64,000 nt of DNA from an uncultured bacterium (GTDB lineage: Bacteria; Bacillota_I; Bacilli_A; RFN20; CAG-826): contig CASGAB010000005.1 of the NCBI GenBank assembly GCA_949299395.1, positions 1 to 64,000 on the forward strand, given 5' to 3'. The notes below the pieces were generated by a model. It saw only the letters and a program-made list of their open reading frames with translations, made no database searches and was not told where the DNA came from. Position numbers and translations under genes: made by a program. This document shows, piece after piece, positions 54,470 to 62,926 of the stretch; the first letter of the stretch is position 1; every line of letters starts with the position of its first letter.

Positions 54470-54960
54470 TTAATCTATCTTTTTAACAATCATTAATAAA
54501 TCTCTTAAACCAGTATATTTTTCTTTTAAATGTTTTTTACTTTTTACGATTTTTAGTCCGTTTTCTTTTAATATTTTCTTTAAAAAAGAAAAATCTAATG
54601 ACGAATAATAAAATTTACTTCCCATCATTTCATTAACTTCTTCGCCATTAACTAATCCACTAGTAAAAAGAAAATAAACATCTTTATTAAGTAAAGAAGC
54701 TACTTTTTTATATGCTTTAATTAAACTATCTTTTGGTAGATACCAAAAAGAATCAAAAGCAATGATAAAATCATATTTTTTTCTGTCTTAAATCTTAAAA
54801 AATCAATATTAAAAAAATAACATTTTTTAAATTTATTTTTTTGCTTCAATAATCGTATTTTTTGAAATATCTATAGCATCTACCTTATAACCTTTAAAAG
54901 ATAAATATTCATCAATTGGATAACCATTCCACACAAAAAGGTTAAACTCAATTTGTAGGT
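54470..54960 (-). pseudogene. SAM-dependent methyltransferase remnant
   Basis: The reading frame changes twice but the family stays recognisable. NGYPIDEYLSFKGYKVDAIDISKNTI is the post-motif-I region. After a shift near 54835 comes NKFKKCYFFNIDFLRF. After another near 54780 comes KKYDFIIAFDSFWYLPKDSL ... KKHLKEKYTGLRDLLMIVKKID, ending at 54470. The glycine-rich SAM loop, expected as LGCGNG, reads LFVWNG. The gene is dead, and its 5' part is fused to an unrelated ATPase fragment. Confidence 0.75.
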
Positions 54961-55207
54961 TTTGGGCAACTTTTGTGGGTAATTTCATGATTAGTGGAGC
55001 CTTGTGAAGTTTTAAAAAAAGTTCAGGATCACTAAGAGCTTGTTGCCTATTTCTTATATCATCTAGTGATATGTATTCATAACCTAATTCTTTTTTTAAT
55101 TGATAACATAAAGTTGATTTACCAACTTGTCTAGCACCAGTAATTAAAGTTATTGGCTTACTATTAATGCTGTTAATAATATCTTTTTTTATTGTTCTAT
55201 TAATCAT
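54961..55207 (-). pseudogene. Truncated AAA+ ATPase (DUF4143-type) fragment
   Basis: The frame from ATG 55207 encodes MINRTIKKDIINSINSKPI, Walker A TGARQVGKST, and YISLDDIRNRQQALSDPELFLKLHKAPLI. The normal protein continues with IDEVQ and a nuclease-like C-terminus (about 400 aa). Here it breaks off just before Walker B and reads into the methyltransferase remnant, giving a 124-codon chimeric frame ending at 54833. The junction lies near 54965-54990. Confidence 0.78.
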
Positions 55208-55311
55208 AGTTAATCACCGCCAATATTGCATATCAGTATTTTTTCTAATTCAACTGGAAATTTTACTAAAATTAAAGCTTAACATTTATTATCCAACTAT
55301 TTTATAAAAAA

Positions 55312-55428
55312 AATGTGACACATTTCTATGTCACATTCATTGTCCTTAATGGACAAGAATACCTATTTTAATGCGGTTGCGACCCCTAGTTATAAAGTGC
55401 AACCCCATTGCCAACTTTGCGACCCCTA
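55312..55428. mobile_element. Repeat-rich segment resembling an insertion-sequence end
   Basis: Two inverted repeats, AATGTGACA/TGTCACATT (55312-55337) and TTGTCC/GGACAA (55340-55356), are followed by a 20-bp-periodic series: TTGCGACCCCTA at 55377, GTGCAACCCC at 55397 and TTGCGACCCCTA at 55417. Terminal repeats plus regularly spaced internal sites are typical of transposase-binding ends (the arrangement is reminiscent of IS21-type ends). No transposase gene is visible. The AT-rich sequence to the left changes to GC-rich sequence here. Confidence 0.45.
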
Positions 55429-55443
55429 CATAAAGTTGAGGTT

Positions 55444-55851
55444 TTATCGGTACTTTCCGTAATATTCTTCTTCGCCCGTTAATCTTGCTCTAACCGCTTC
55501 TCTTTTTGTCTTGAATCTGCCTATCAAATGGGCTTTCCTTTGAAACATAATCTGAGCGACCCATAGCTTTCTGGTCTTATCGTAATGGACTCCTCTAACA
55601 CCAGAGGAGTTGTTTTTGTTTGGAACGTGGAGCTTGTTCAGGTAATTGGCTATCCCGGTACATGATTTTCCCTTGACTAGGAAGTCTTGGTAGATGAGCC
55701 TCACGATTGCAGCCTCATCCTCATCAATAACTATTTTTCCGTCTACCTTCTTGTATCCGAGGAAGCTCTTGTAGGCAACGCTTGTTGGCCGAATGTCTAA
55801 CGGCGATGTCTTTCGGAAGTGGCGTAAGGGAATGGAAGGAGGCTGAAAAGC
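55444..55851 (-). pseudogene. Serine recombinase remnant fused to an AP2 DNA-binding domain
   Basis: The frame is open from 55851. SVAYKSFLGYKKVDGKIVID, then EAAIVRLIYQDF and GIANYLNKLHVPN, is the Recombinase domain of large serine recombinases. It passes directly into SGVRGVHYDKTRKLWVAQI ... LIGRFKTKREAVRARL ... EYYGKYR, an AP2-type DNA-binding domain common in mobile-element nucleases and integrases. The N-terminal resolvase catalytic domain is missing. Upstream in the same frame, after a TAA at 55852-55854, lies a further 43-codon open stretch (55855-55983) that I cannot assign. GC content is far above that of the left flank. Confidence 0.7.
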
Positions 55852-56045
55852 TTATGGCTGACTTCTAAAATCTAATGCACAGGGATCGAGAAACACAACA
55901 TTCGAGCCAGTCTCGACGAATACCGGAATGTTAAAGCACCCATACATCACAATGCAATAAATCGCGACACATCGAGTAAGCATTATCTCAAAGGCGTTTT
56001 GACTTTTGGAAATAAAGGCTCGGAAACAAAAGAGTAACCTAATGC

Positions 56046-57050
56046 TTATATAAAGCTCTCGGCAAGATAGTTGTTCAATAAGTACATTTTATAGTCATCT
56101 AATGAAAAGACTTTATCCGAATTATTGTCCCCATACCTCTTAACCAACTCTTTAAAAGTTATTGTTTTCGCCAGTCTTAAAGCCGGGATGTCTTTTTCGA
56201 CTATTTTCGAGAGAATAGCATCAATTCCATCATCCTTCACGTTACCTATTTTCCAAGCTGGCGAAGGATTGGTGAAATTGAAATAAACATTCAAATCGCT
56301 CGTGACATAAAGAGTTACTTCTTCGCCGATGCGAGGAAGGTAATGCGATTCATCGCCTATTAGCTTTTCGATGCATTCCCTTTCACTCAAGATATTAGGA
56401 AAATTCAAATAATAAGGCCAAATTTGACCTGGAATACCATTTTTGTTAATCCTGATATTGTAAAGATTCCTGTTATTGCCATCGCAACTTCCCTCGTGAA
56501 CGAAAATCTCTTTAATATGCATAATGTCGGCAATTTTCAAAAGCTCGATTATTTCGTCTTTGTTGCTTTCATAAATAAAGATCTGCCATCTTGGCTCTAT
56601 TCCGTTTTCTTTCAATATCTCGCTGGCTTTGATCAGTTCGTTATACGCTCCTTTCCTGCCAACGAATTCATCAGTTGTCGCCTCTAATCCAAAAAAGGTC
56701 AACTGGACCTTTTTAGTGCCGATTTCTTTCAGCCATCCAACATATTTTGGGTCCCTCGCGATTTTATAAAAGCTAGCCAATTCGAATCTTAATGGTTTGA
56801 CAGAAGATAGAGCATTATCCTTGATCCACCTATTTTTGTAGTCAGGGCAAAAATCAGGTTCTCGAAGCCAACTATAAAAAGTTATCTTTTTGAAATGGCG
56901 CCTAAACCCATTAACGATAAATTCGTCATACCCATCTTTTAATGGCTGGTTAGGCAATGTGCCTAACCAGCAATGTTTGCATCTATTCGGGCATCCATAC
57001 ATATCTAAGCAAATGGTTAAATGGCAATTGGCCAATTTTTGTTCATTCAT
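56046..57050 (-). CDS. Radical SAM protein
   Basis: This 334-aa enzyme has the [4Fe-4S]/SAM motif C20-x3-C24-x2-C27 (GCPNRCKHCW) in a TIM-barrel-like fold, with later barrel elements KVQLTFFGLEATTDEFVGR and PRWQIFIYESN. The C-terminus has no clear SPASM cysteine cluster; extra Cys are scattered (C9, C14, DFCPDY, GSCDGN). It starts 5 bp after a 31-codon peptide gene, which itself overlaps an XRE gene. That order is seen in some peptide-modification (RiPP) loci, but the substrate is unknown. No good ribosome binding site exists, so coupling to the peptide gene is likely. Confidence 0.82.
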   Translation of the reverse strand: MNEQKLANCHLTICLDMYGCPNRCKHCWLGTLPNQPLKDGYDEFIVNGFRRHFKKITFYSWLREPDFCPDYKNRWIKDNALSSVKPLRFELASFYKIARDPKYVGWLKEIGTKKVQLTFFGLEATTDEFVGRKGAYNELIKASEILKENGIEPRWQIFIYESNKDEIIELLKIADIMHIKEIFVHEGSCDGNNRNLYNIRINKNGIPGQIWPYYLNFPNILSERECIEKLIGDESHYLPRIGEEVTLYVTSDLNVYFNFTNPSPAWKIGNVKDDGIDAILSKIVEKDIPALRLAKTITFKELVKRYGDNNSDKVFSLDDYKMYLLNNYLAESFI

Positions 57051-57055
57051 AGTCG

Positions 57056-57151
57056 TTAGTCAGCTTTGCTAAACAATTTTTCAGGGAGATTGTTCTCATC
57101 GTTTTTGATTAAATCCTTCAATAAAACTATTTTTACCTCATTATTAATCAT
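57056..57151 (-). CDS. 31-aa peptide upstream of the radical SAM gene
   Basis: ATG at 57149-57151 overlaps the stop of the XRE gene (GATGATTAA). The frame MINNEVKIVLLKDLIKNDEN continues for 11 more residues (ending LFSKAD) to TAA at 57056, 5 bp before the radical SAM start. It is charged, without Cys or Trp. It could be a RiPP precursor, a coupling peptide or the relic of a larger gene; its only support is position and tight overlap. Confidence 0.4.
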   Translation of the reverse strand: MINNEVKIVLLKDLIKNDENNLPEKLFSKAD

Positions 57152-57338
57152 CTAATTTCATGCCAATCTCATTGAAGAGAGCGACAAGTTTCTTTTTGGT
57201 TTCCATGTTTGGTTCAAATCTTCCTGTTTCCTATCTGCATATGGAAACATAACTAACATTTAATATTTTAGCTAACTCGTGTTGAGTTAAGAACTTTCTT
57301 TCACGATACTCTCTAATCTTTTTCGCATAATCAAACAT
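57144..57338 (-). pseudogene. XRE-family regulator with in-frame amber codon
   Basis: GAGGTG precedes ATG 57338. The 64-residue product is a complete Cro/C1-type helix-turn-helix: FDYAKKIREYRERK, LTQHELAKILNVSYVSICR, then stop TAG (57231-57233), then ETGRFEPNMETKKKLVALF and a short tail. The stop replaces the Trp normally found in the R-W-E motif, a single TGG-to-TAG change. The rest of the frame is intact. It is either a fresh pseudogene or read through by suppression. Confidence 0.75.
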
Positions 57339-57356
57339 AGGTTCACCTCAAAATCG

Positions 57357-57374
57357 TTAACACTATTTTAACAC
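57357..57374 (-). promoter_or_regulatory. Direct TTAACAC repeats before the XRE gene
   Basis: TTAACAC occurs at 57357-57363 and 57368-57374, 11 bp apart, overlapping a possible -10 (TAAAAT on the minus strand) 19-37 bp upstream of the XRE start. It is a reasonable autoregulatory operator. Confidence 0.4.
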
Positions 57375-57433
57375 AAAACCGATAATATTACGATAGAAAT
57401 CCTTAACTTTTGTGAGCTTTTTACTCAGGAAAG

Positions 57434-57509
57434 GACAAAAAGTTTCTTGTGCGACAAAAAGTTTCTTGTGGTATAAAAAGTTTCTTGTGCAATAAAAAGT
57501 TTCTAGTGC
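57434..57509. repeat. Four tandem 19-bp repeats
   Basis: Units begin at 57434, 57453, 57472 and 57491. Each shares the core AAAAAGTTTCTTGTG (the fourth has CTAGTG), preceded by a variable 3-bp head (GAC, GAC, TAT, AAT). Exact 19-bp spacing resembles iterons or a cooperative protein-binding array. It lies about 100-170 bp upstream of the XRE gene start. Confidence 0.85.
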
Positions 57510-57883
57510 AAAATCGAGCTCTTGATCGTCTTTAAAATGAGATAAGCAAATTTAGACACTATGCTTAATTTATGTTAAATATCCATTAAATTTTGCTAAT
57601 TTTGACACAAAAAAAGGCTTGATAAGCAATATTTACTGTATCAATCCTATTGTTTCAATATCCTACTTTTCTAGGGGTGTGAAAAGGACTTCTTCAAAAG
57701 CCTTACGCCGTGTAAACTTAGCTCTAAAAAATGATAAATTGTCTTCACTTATCCATAAGAAGTTACTACACGGCGTAATTTTAAAAAACGCCTATTTATC
57801 GCATAAAAAAAGTTTGAACACTCCTAGCGAACTAAACTCTATTTAATTCATAGAAATGTATCAAACTATTTTTCGAGATAACG
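57510..57883 (-). other. Gene-free segment holding a candidate structured RNA
   Basis: No convincing gene is present between the 19-bp repeats and tRNA-His. On the minus strand 57778 to 57605 shows nested pairing. TTACGCCGTGTA/TACACGGCGTAA (57767-57778 with 57703-57714) encloses a smaller CTTC-TTAT/ATAA-GTGAAG hairpin. Then come CCTA/TAGG and ATTG/CAAT hairpins. AAGGC..TTGA pairs with TCAAGCCTT just before seven T residues near 57607-57614. This looks like a roughly 170-nt RNA with its own terminator; it is unverified. Confidence 0.4.
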
Positions 57884-57957
57884 GGCGGCAGAAGGGAATC
57901 GAACCCTCGAGTGACCGGTTCACAGCCGGTTGTGTTAACCTCTTCACCACAGCCGCC
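57884..57957 (-). tRNA. trnH: tRNA-His (anticodon GTG)
   Basis: On the minus strand the extra G at -1 faces C73, a histidine identity feature. The anticodon stem ACCGG/CCGGT encloses CTGTGAA (anticodon GTG), and the T arm GAGGG-TTCGATT-CCCTT is present. The acceptor stem has one T-T mismatch at positions 6:67. CCA is not encoded. It is the border between clpB and the mobile-looking segment to its left. Confidence 0.9.
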
Positions 57958-57962
57958 ACATA

Positions 57963-57981
57963 AAAGCGCTTAAGGCGCTTT
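57963..57981 (-). terminator. Hairpin between clpB and tRNA-His
   Basis: AAAGCGC-cTTAa-GCGCTTT with a short T run on the minus strand lies between the clpB stop and the tRNA. It is a weak terminator or processing site. Confidence 0.5.
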
Positions 57982-58028
57982 GATATTCTAATACTTGGCT
58001 GAGGTAAATGTAAAGAGGTTAACACTAG

Positions 58029-60587
58029 TTAGTCACATTTAAAGGTGAGAACGTTGTCTTTGACTATAAGGTGCGCGTGTTTTATAGCCTCTCCATCTAT
58101 GATCTTTACCGCTAAAGGAGTTTCAACTTCTTTTTGAATATAACGGCGAATCGGTCTGGCACCATAAACAGGATCGTAACTTTCTTTCGCAATTAAATTT
58201 ACAGCATCTTCAGTGTAACTAAAGTCTAAATTCTTCGTTTGCTTAAGATTGTTTTTAAGTAAATCCAAGAATTTAACAACTATCTTATTAACTACATCTT
58301 TAGAAAGCGAATTGAACATTACAATTTCATCTATACGGTTTAAGAACTCAGGTTTAAACTTCTCTTTTAAAAGTTCGCTGACTTTTTTCCTGTTCTCTTC
58401 TGTATTTCCATCAAGCAGATATTCAGATCCGATATTCGAAGTCATAATGAGAATAGTATTCTTAAAATCAACGATTTTTCCTTGGGAATCAGTTAGCCTT
58501 CCATCATCCAACACTTGCAATAAAACATCGAAGACATCCGGATGAGCCTTTTCAATTTCATCTAATAAGACAATGGAATAAGGCTTTCTCCTGACAGCTT
58601 CAGTCAATTGTCCGCCTTGATCGTAACCAACATACCCCGGAGGAGCTCCTAAAAGGCGGGAGACTGAAAACTTCTCCATGTATTCAGACATATCGATTCT
58701 AACAATTTGATCTTCTGAATCGAACAATTGCTCTGCTAGCGCCTTTGCAACCTCAGTCTTACCTACACCAGTAGGACCTAAGAATAAGAATGAACCCAAA
58801 GGTCTATTTGAGGAGTTAACTCCTGCTCTCGAACGCAAAATAGCATTGGATACTAACTCCAAAGCCTCGTCTTGGCCTATGACTCTTTTAGACAAGAAAT
58901 CTTTAAGATGCAAAAGTTTGCTAGTTTCTGACTGCGTAAGTTTGCTAATAGGTATACCAGTCCAATTAGAAATAACGCCAGCCACAGTTTCTTCAGTTAC
59001 TGTTTCATCGAGAATTTTATCCTTGTCTTCCTTTTCTTTTAAAGCGTTAATTTTTTCTTGCAAGGCTGGTATATCGCTGTTTTGCAATTTGGCAGCTAAA
59101 TTGTAATCAGCATCATTCATAGCTTTATCTAAAGCTAAACGCGTCTGTTGCAATTTAACTTGATACTCTTTCACTTTCTCAATCTGGTCTTTTTCATTTT
59201 CCCATTGCAAAGTCAAAGCATCCTTTTTCTCTTTATAAGATGCAATTTCTTTCGAGATATCATCAATTCTCTTCTTAGCTGATTCTGAATCATCGTTTTT
59301 CAAAGACACTTTTTCTATCTCTAATTGCATAAGCTTACGATTAACTTCATCGAGCTCATCAGGCATTGAATCAATCTGCATTCTGACTTTCGCGCAAGCT
59401 TCATCAATTAAATCGATGGCCTTATCAGGAAGGTGACGATCAGTGATATATCTTTTTGACAAAGTCGCTGCTGCAATCAAAGCATCATCAGTAATTTGAA
59501 CACCATGGTGCTGCTCATACGACTGTTTAATACCTCTTAAGATAGTTATTGTATCTTCAACCGTTGATTCATCGATTAACACCTTTTGCATACGACGTTC
59601 AAAAGCCGCATCTTTTTCAATGTACTTCCGATATTCATCTAAGGTTGTAGCACCTATACAATGCAAGCTGCCACGAGCTAACATTGGCTTTAACAGGTTC
59701 GCAGCATCCATAGCGCCATCGGTTCTACCTGCTCCAATAAGCATGTGTATCTCATCGATAAACAGAATAATTCGACCTTCGGATTTTTCAACCTCTTTCA
59801 AGGTAGCTTTCATTCTCTCTTCGAATTCACCGCGGTATTTTGCCCCGGCAATCAAAGAACCCAAATCAAGTTCGAAAATAGTCTTATCTTTCAATGATGA
59901 AGGGACATCACCTTTGAAAATACGCCAAGCTAAACCCTCAACCACTGCTGTTTTACCAACACCTGGCTCACCAATCAATATCGGATTGTTTTTCGTTTTA
60001 CGAGAAAGAATTTGAATAACACGGCGAATTTCTTGATCGCGTCCAATAACTGGATCAATATGACCTTTAGCCACTTCATCGACTAAGTCACGGCCGTACT
60101 TGTTCAATACGTCATAAGTGGCTTCCGGATTGTCAGAAGTTACCTTCTGACCTCCGCGAAGTTGATCAATTATCTTTTTAAATTCTTTTTCGTTATAAGA
60201 AGGAATCTCTTCAAGCTTTTTAATCAACGTATTTTTAGAATCAAACTGCGCTAAAAGAAGATGCTCGATTGATAAGTAATCATCACCCATCTGCTTTTGA
60301 TATTCCGTACCTTTATAAAGAATATTCTTTAAATCAGTAGAATAGTATGGTTCTTCGCCAGAAGAAGTTTGAGAAATTTGGTTTATAAAGCCATCGATAG
60401 TTTGAGAAACTAATCGCGGTTCAATATTTAGACGCGTTAAAATTTTAACAAGCATACTTCCCTCAACGTCAAAAATTGCACGCATCAAATGCGGAACATC
60501 AACGCTGGGATTAGAATGAGTTTTAGCAATGTTGCTAGCGCTGTTAATAACTTCAACAACTTTTTGGGTATACATTTGTTGTGCCAT
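58029..60587 (-). CDS. clpB: ATP-dependent disaggregase ClpB
   Basis: This 852-aa AAA+ chaperone rescues aggregated proteins together with DnaK. In order: the N-terminal Clp repeat domain, AAA1 with Walker [10 protein letters not shown] and Walker B ILFIDEIH, the coiled-coil middle domain (about 400-520), then AAA2 with [19 protein letters not shown] and sensor-2 [11 protein letters not shown]. The length and order are typical. AAAGGAGG precedes the ATG. A CIRCE operator overlaps its promoter. GC content and CGN Arg codon use are higher than in genes to the left. Confidence 0.96.
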   Translation of the reverse strand: MAQQMYTQKVVEVINSASNIAKTHSNPSVDVPHLMRAIFDVEGSMLVKILTRLNIEPRLVSQTIDGFINQISQTSSGEEPYYSTDLKNILYKGTEYQKQMGDDYLSIEHLLLAQFDSKNTLIKKLEEIPSYNEKEFKKIIDQLRGGQKVTSDNPEATYDVLNKYGRDLVDEVAKGHIDPVIGRDQEIRRVIQILSRKTKNNPILIGEPGVGKTAVVEGLAWRIFKGDVPSSLKDKTIFELDLGSLIAGAKYRGEFEERMKATLKEVEKSEGRIILFIDEIHMLIGAGRTDGAMDAANLLKPMLARGSLHCIGATTLDEYRKYIEKDAAFERRMQKVLIDESTVEDTITILRGIKQSYEQHHGVQITDDALIAAATLSKRYITDRHLPDKAIDLIDEACAKVRMQIDSMPDELDEVNRKLMQLEIEKVSLKNDDSESAKKRIDDISKEIASYKEKKDALTLQWENEKDQIEKVKEYQVKLQQTRLALDKAMNDADYNLAAKLQNSDIPALQEKINALKEKEDKDKILDETVTEETVAGVISNWTGIPISKLTQSETSKLLHLKDFLSKRVIGQDEALELVSNAILRSRAGVNSSNRPLGSFLFLGPTGVGKTEVAKALAEQLFDSEDQIVRIDMSEYMEKFSVSRLLGAPPGYVGYDQGGQLTEAVRRKPYSIVLLDEIEKAHPDVFDVLLQVLDDGRLTDSQGKIVDFKNTILIMTSNIGSEYLLDGNTEENRKKVSELLKEKFKPEFLNRIDEIVMFNSLSKDVVNKIVVKFLDLLKNNLKQTKNLDFSYTEDAVNLIAKESYDPVYGARPIRRYIQKEVETPLAVKIIDGEAIKHAHLIVKDNVLTFKCD

Positions 60588-60618
60588 AATTTCACCTCCT
60601 TTAAAAACCTACAATTAA

Positions 60619-60660
60619 AGTATAGTGAGAATTTTAGCACTGTCAATACTTGAGTGCTAA
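60619..60660 (-). promoter_or_regulatory. CIRCE operator and promoter of clpB
   Basis: TTAGCACTG-N9-GAGTGCTAA (60634-60660) is the HrcA-binding CIRCE element with one mismatch. It overlaps the -35 box TTGACA (minus strand, 60641-60646); a 16-bp spacer leads to TATACT (60619-60624). Heat-inducible repression of clpB by HrcA is expected. Confidence 0.93.
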
Positions 60661-60691
60661 CTTTTTTACAAATTAGTTTGTTTTAGCTTGG

Positions 60692-61945
60692 TTAAAATTC
60701 AATTGCCCCGTAAGATTTCTTTCCGCGGCGAATAATAAATATCTTTTTAAAGTAAGCGTCTTCTTTGTTTAATACAGCATCTAAAGAATCGACTTTGTTT
60801 CCGTTAACACGAATGGATCCGGAAGAAACAAACTCACGAGCTTCTCTTTTTGATTTAGCTAAAGTAGATGAAACTAAGGCATCTAACACGCCGATTGATT
60901 CGCCTTCAACTTTGAAGCGTGGCAAATCTTTAACAATCTCTTCAAGCTGCTCTTGTTCTAACTGAGAGAAATCTCCACTGAAAAGAGCTTCAGACATCTT
61001 CTTGCAGTCTTCTGCGACTTTCGGAGAATGCAAATCTGAAACGATTCGGTAAGCGAGTTTCTTTTGACCTATACGAAGCTCAGGATGGGCATTATGTTCA
61101 TCGATATCGAGCTGAATTTCGCTTAAAGGTCTATCATCGAAGACGCGCATATATCTAGCTACATCCGCATCAGAGACATTGATAAAATACTGGTAAATAT
61201 CATAAGGAGAACGCATATTCGGATCTAAATACAATGCACCTTTTTCTGATTTACCAAACTTTTTACCTTCTGAATCCGTAATAAGCTTAAAGGAAAATAC
61301 TTCAACTTCAGGGTTTTCTTCCTTTTTGCGAATAAGTTCCATAGAAGCAGTCAAATTGCCCCACTGGTCACCGCCACCAACTTGCAACTTACAGCCATAA
61401 GTTTTATACAAGCGATAAAAGTCAGCCGACTGAAGAATCATATATGAGAACTCAGCAAAAGAAATACCAGATTCTAGGCGAGAAGAAACAATTTCTTTAT
61501 CGAGCATGTAATTAATTGAGAAGCACTTTCCATATTCTCGTAAAAATTCGATAGTCGATGTTTTTTCCCACCAGTCACCGTTATTTAACAGAATTCCTTT
61601 GTCAGGAGATGAAAAATCTAAGTACTTAGAAAGTTGTTTTTTTATGCATTCGACATTGTGAAGAACATCTTCGCGGCTCAAGAATTTTCTTTCAGCCTTT
61701 TTCCCAGAAGGATCGCCAATCATACCAGTACCGCCACCAATGATAGCGATAATTCTATGTCCAGCTTTTTGCAAGCGGCGCAAGACAGTCATACAAACGT
61801 AGTTACCGAGTTGAAGAGAACTAGCGGAAGGATCAAAGCCAGCGTAAATTGTCTGCTTAGTCTCCAACATTTTTTCAACGTGCTCGCGATTAGAAAATTG
61901 GTCGAGCATTCCTCTTTCAACTAAATCATCGATAACATTAAACAT
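60692..61945 (-). CDS. tyrS: Tyrosyl-tRNA synthetase
   Basis: This 417-aa class I synthetase charges tRNA-Tyr. The Rossmann start YAGFDPSASSLQLGNYV contains the HIGH-equivalent LGNY, and the Tyr pocket includes GGGTGMIGDPSGK and GGGDQWGN. The KMSKS-equivalent is KFGKSEKGA, and a C-terminal S4 RNA-binding domain ends the protein (AREFVSSGSIRVNGNKV). AAGGAG precedes the ATG. No T-box leader is visible in the short upstream gap. It shares the higher GC and codon pattern of clpB. Confidence 0.95.
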   Translation of the reverse strand: MFNVIDDLVERGMLDQFSNREHVEKMLETKQTIYAGFDPSASSLQLGNYVCMTVLRRLQKAGHRIIAIIGGGTGMIGDPSGKKAERKFLSREDVLHNVECIKKQLSKYLDFSSPDKGILLNNGDWWEKTSTIEFLREYGKCFSINYMLDKEIVSSRLESGISFAEFSYMILQSADFYRLYKTYGCKLQVGGGDQWGNLTASMELIRKKEENPEVEVFSFKLITDSEGKKFGKSEKGALYLDPNMRSPYDIYQYFINVSDADVARYMRVFDDRPLSEIQLDIDEHNAHPELRIGQKKLAYRIVSDLHSPKVAEDCKKMSEALFSGDFSQLEQEQLEEIVKDLPRFKVEGESIGVLDALVSSTLAKSKREAREFVSSGSIRVNGNKVDSLDAVLNKEDAYFKKIFIIRRGKKSYGAIEF

Positions 61946-62000
61946 AATTTAAACTCCTTAACAATTTATTATTGTAACAAATAAATATAAGTTAATGAGA

Positions 62001-62279
62001 TTAATAATACATACTTCCTTTTCTTTCAATGCTTATATCGAAGAAAGCTGAATTGAATATCTTGCCTTTTAAGACGTAATTGAAAGAATCAGAAACTACT
62101 TGATATGAAAACGAACCGTAAGAAGGGACAAAATCTTCTAAAGGTAGGCCAGATTGATAGTAAATGTAAAGCTCACTCTGTGACTCTTCAAGTCTATTAG
62201 ACACTTCTCCATACTTCCAAAAAACTAGAGATAAAAGGCAAAATAAGCAAACGTATACTAAGCCGAACAATCTTTTCAT
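62001..62279 (-). CDS. Small membrane-anchored protein of the right-end operon
   Basis: This is a 92-aa protein if started at ATG 62279, whose ATGA overlaps the stop (TGA 62276-62278) of the preceding gene. One N-terminal membrane segment (MKRLFGLVYVCLFCLLSLVF) is followed by an extracytoplasmic part of about 70 residues. Size and topology resemble minor pilins or anchored subunits, but no prepilin cleavage motif is clear. The function is unknown; it is last of the operon. Confidence 0.6.
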   Translation of the reverse strand: MKRLFGLVYVCLFCLLSLVFWKYGEVSNRLEESQSELYIYYQSGLPLEDFVPSYGSFSYQVVSDSFNYVLKGKIFNSAFFDISIERKGSMYY

Positions 62280-62926
62280 AAAACTGCACCAATTAAAAGG
62301 CAAATCACTCCGATTAAAACTGCAAACGAGATGATATTTTCATAATTGAAAAAGATCTCTTCTTGCAAGCTAGCCTTTTTGTTATTTTCCAGGTATTTAT
62401 CTTTTAAGAGAATAAAATTCTCTAAATCGCTTTTCTTGGATATTTGATAAGCCGAATTAATCAGTTCATCAAATTCTTTATCTCCGCTTTCAAGATGAAG
62501 GTATCTACGAATGTATTTTCGATTATTCGCACCAACTTTCTGTTCAACTTTTAAGGCATTAAGCAATTGATCTTTAACAGGTGAAGATGCCAATTCATCT
62601 ATGGAGATTTCATAAGACTTCATAAACTCCATACCAATTATAAGTTTCCCAGTAAGCTTCTCTAAAAACTCACATTTAACAATTGCAGAATCATCCTGCT
62701 TTATTCCTTTAAAATAACCTTGCTTAAAAGCGAGAACTATTAGACAAACTATCGCAATCACAATAAGGAGTGATATTGACATTTCGATAGACTCAGTCAT
62801 GTAGTAACAAACAAAGCAAAGAAGAATCCCCAATGCGACACTGCAACATAGAACAATATTAAAACTATCGATTTTCTTTTTACTTTTCTTGGTCTTATTT
62901 TTATTCAGTAAACTAAATTTTTTCAT
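62276..62926 (-). CDS. TadC-like membrane protein (divergent)
   Basis: This 216-aa protein has two membrane segments near the N-terminus (about 26-46, 51-69), a charged helical cytoplasmic part of about 120 residues, and a C-terminal segment (about 194-214). This plan resembles type II secretion F/TadC platform proteins and it follows a gene of similar plan, as tadB-tadC do. Sequence motifs are too weak to be sure. It overlaps both neighbours by 4 bp. Confidence 0.45.
   Translation of the reverse strand: MKKFSLLNKNKTKKSKKKIDSFNIVLCCSVALGILLCFVCYYMTESIEMSISLLIVIAIVCLIVLAFKQGYFKGIKQDDSAIVKCEFLEKLTGKLIIGMEFMKSYEISIDELASSPVKDQLLNALKVEQKVGANNRKYIRRYLHLESGDKEFDELINSAYQISKKSDLENFILLKDKYLENNKKASLQEEIFFNYENIISFAVLIGVICLLIGAVL

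Noticed and set aside
57434-57660. CRISPR array
   Set aside because: The 19-bp repeats are directly adjacent with no spacers. The ATTGAAAC-like string at about 57650 is single, and there are no cas genes.
57600-57780. Retron or reverse-transcriptase-linked RNA
   Set aside because: The 12-bp inverted repeat recalls retron a1/a2 ends, but there is no reverse transcriptase gene nearby.
57619-57846. 75-codon plus-strand open frame
   Set aside because: It starts with TTG, has no ribosome binding site and no domain, and is opposite the nested stems of the candidate RNA. It is probably chance.
57880-57957. tRNA-His as attachment site of an integrated element
   Set aside because: The position is suggestive, but I found no second copy of the tRNA 3' end (the GTTCGATTCCC region) near 55.3-56 kb, so no att pair can be claimed.
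61946-62000. T-box leader for tyrS
   Set aside because: Only about 55 bp separate tyrS from the next gene upstream, with no specifier loop or antiterminator, so there is no room for a T-box.
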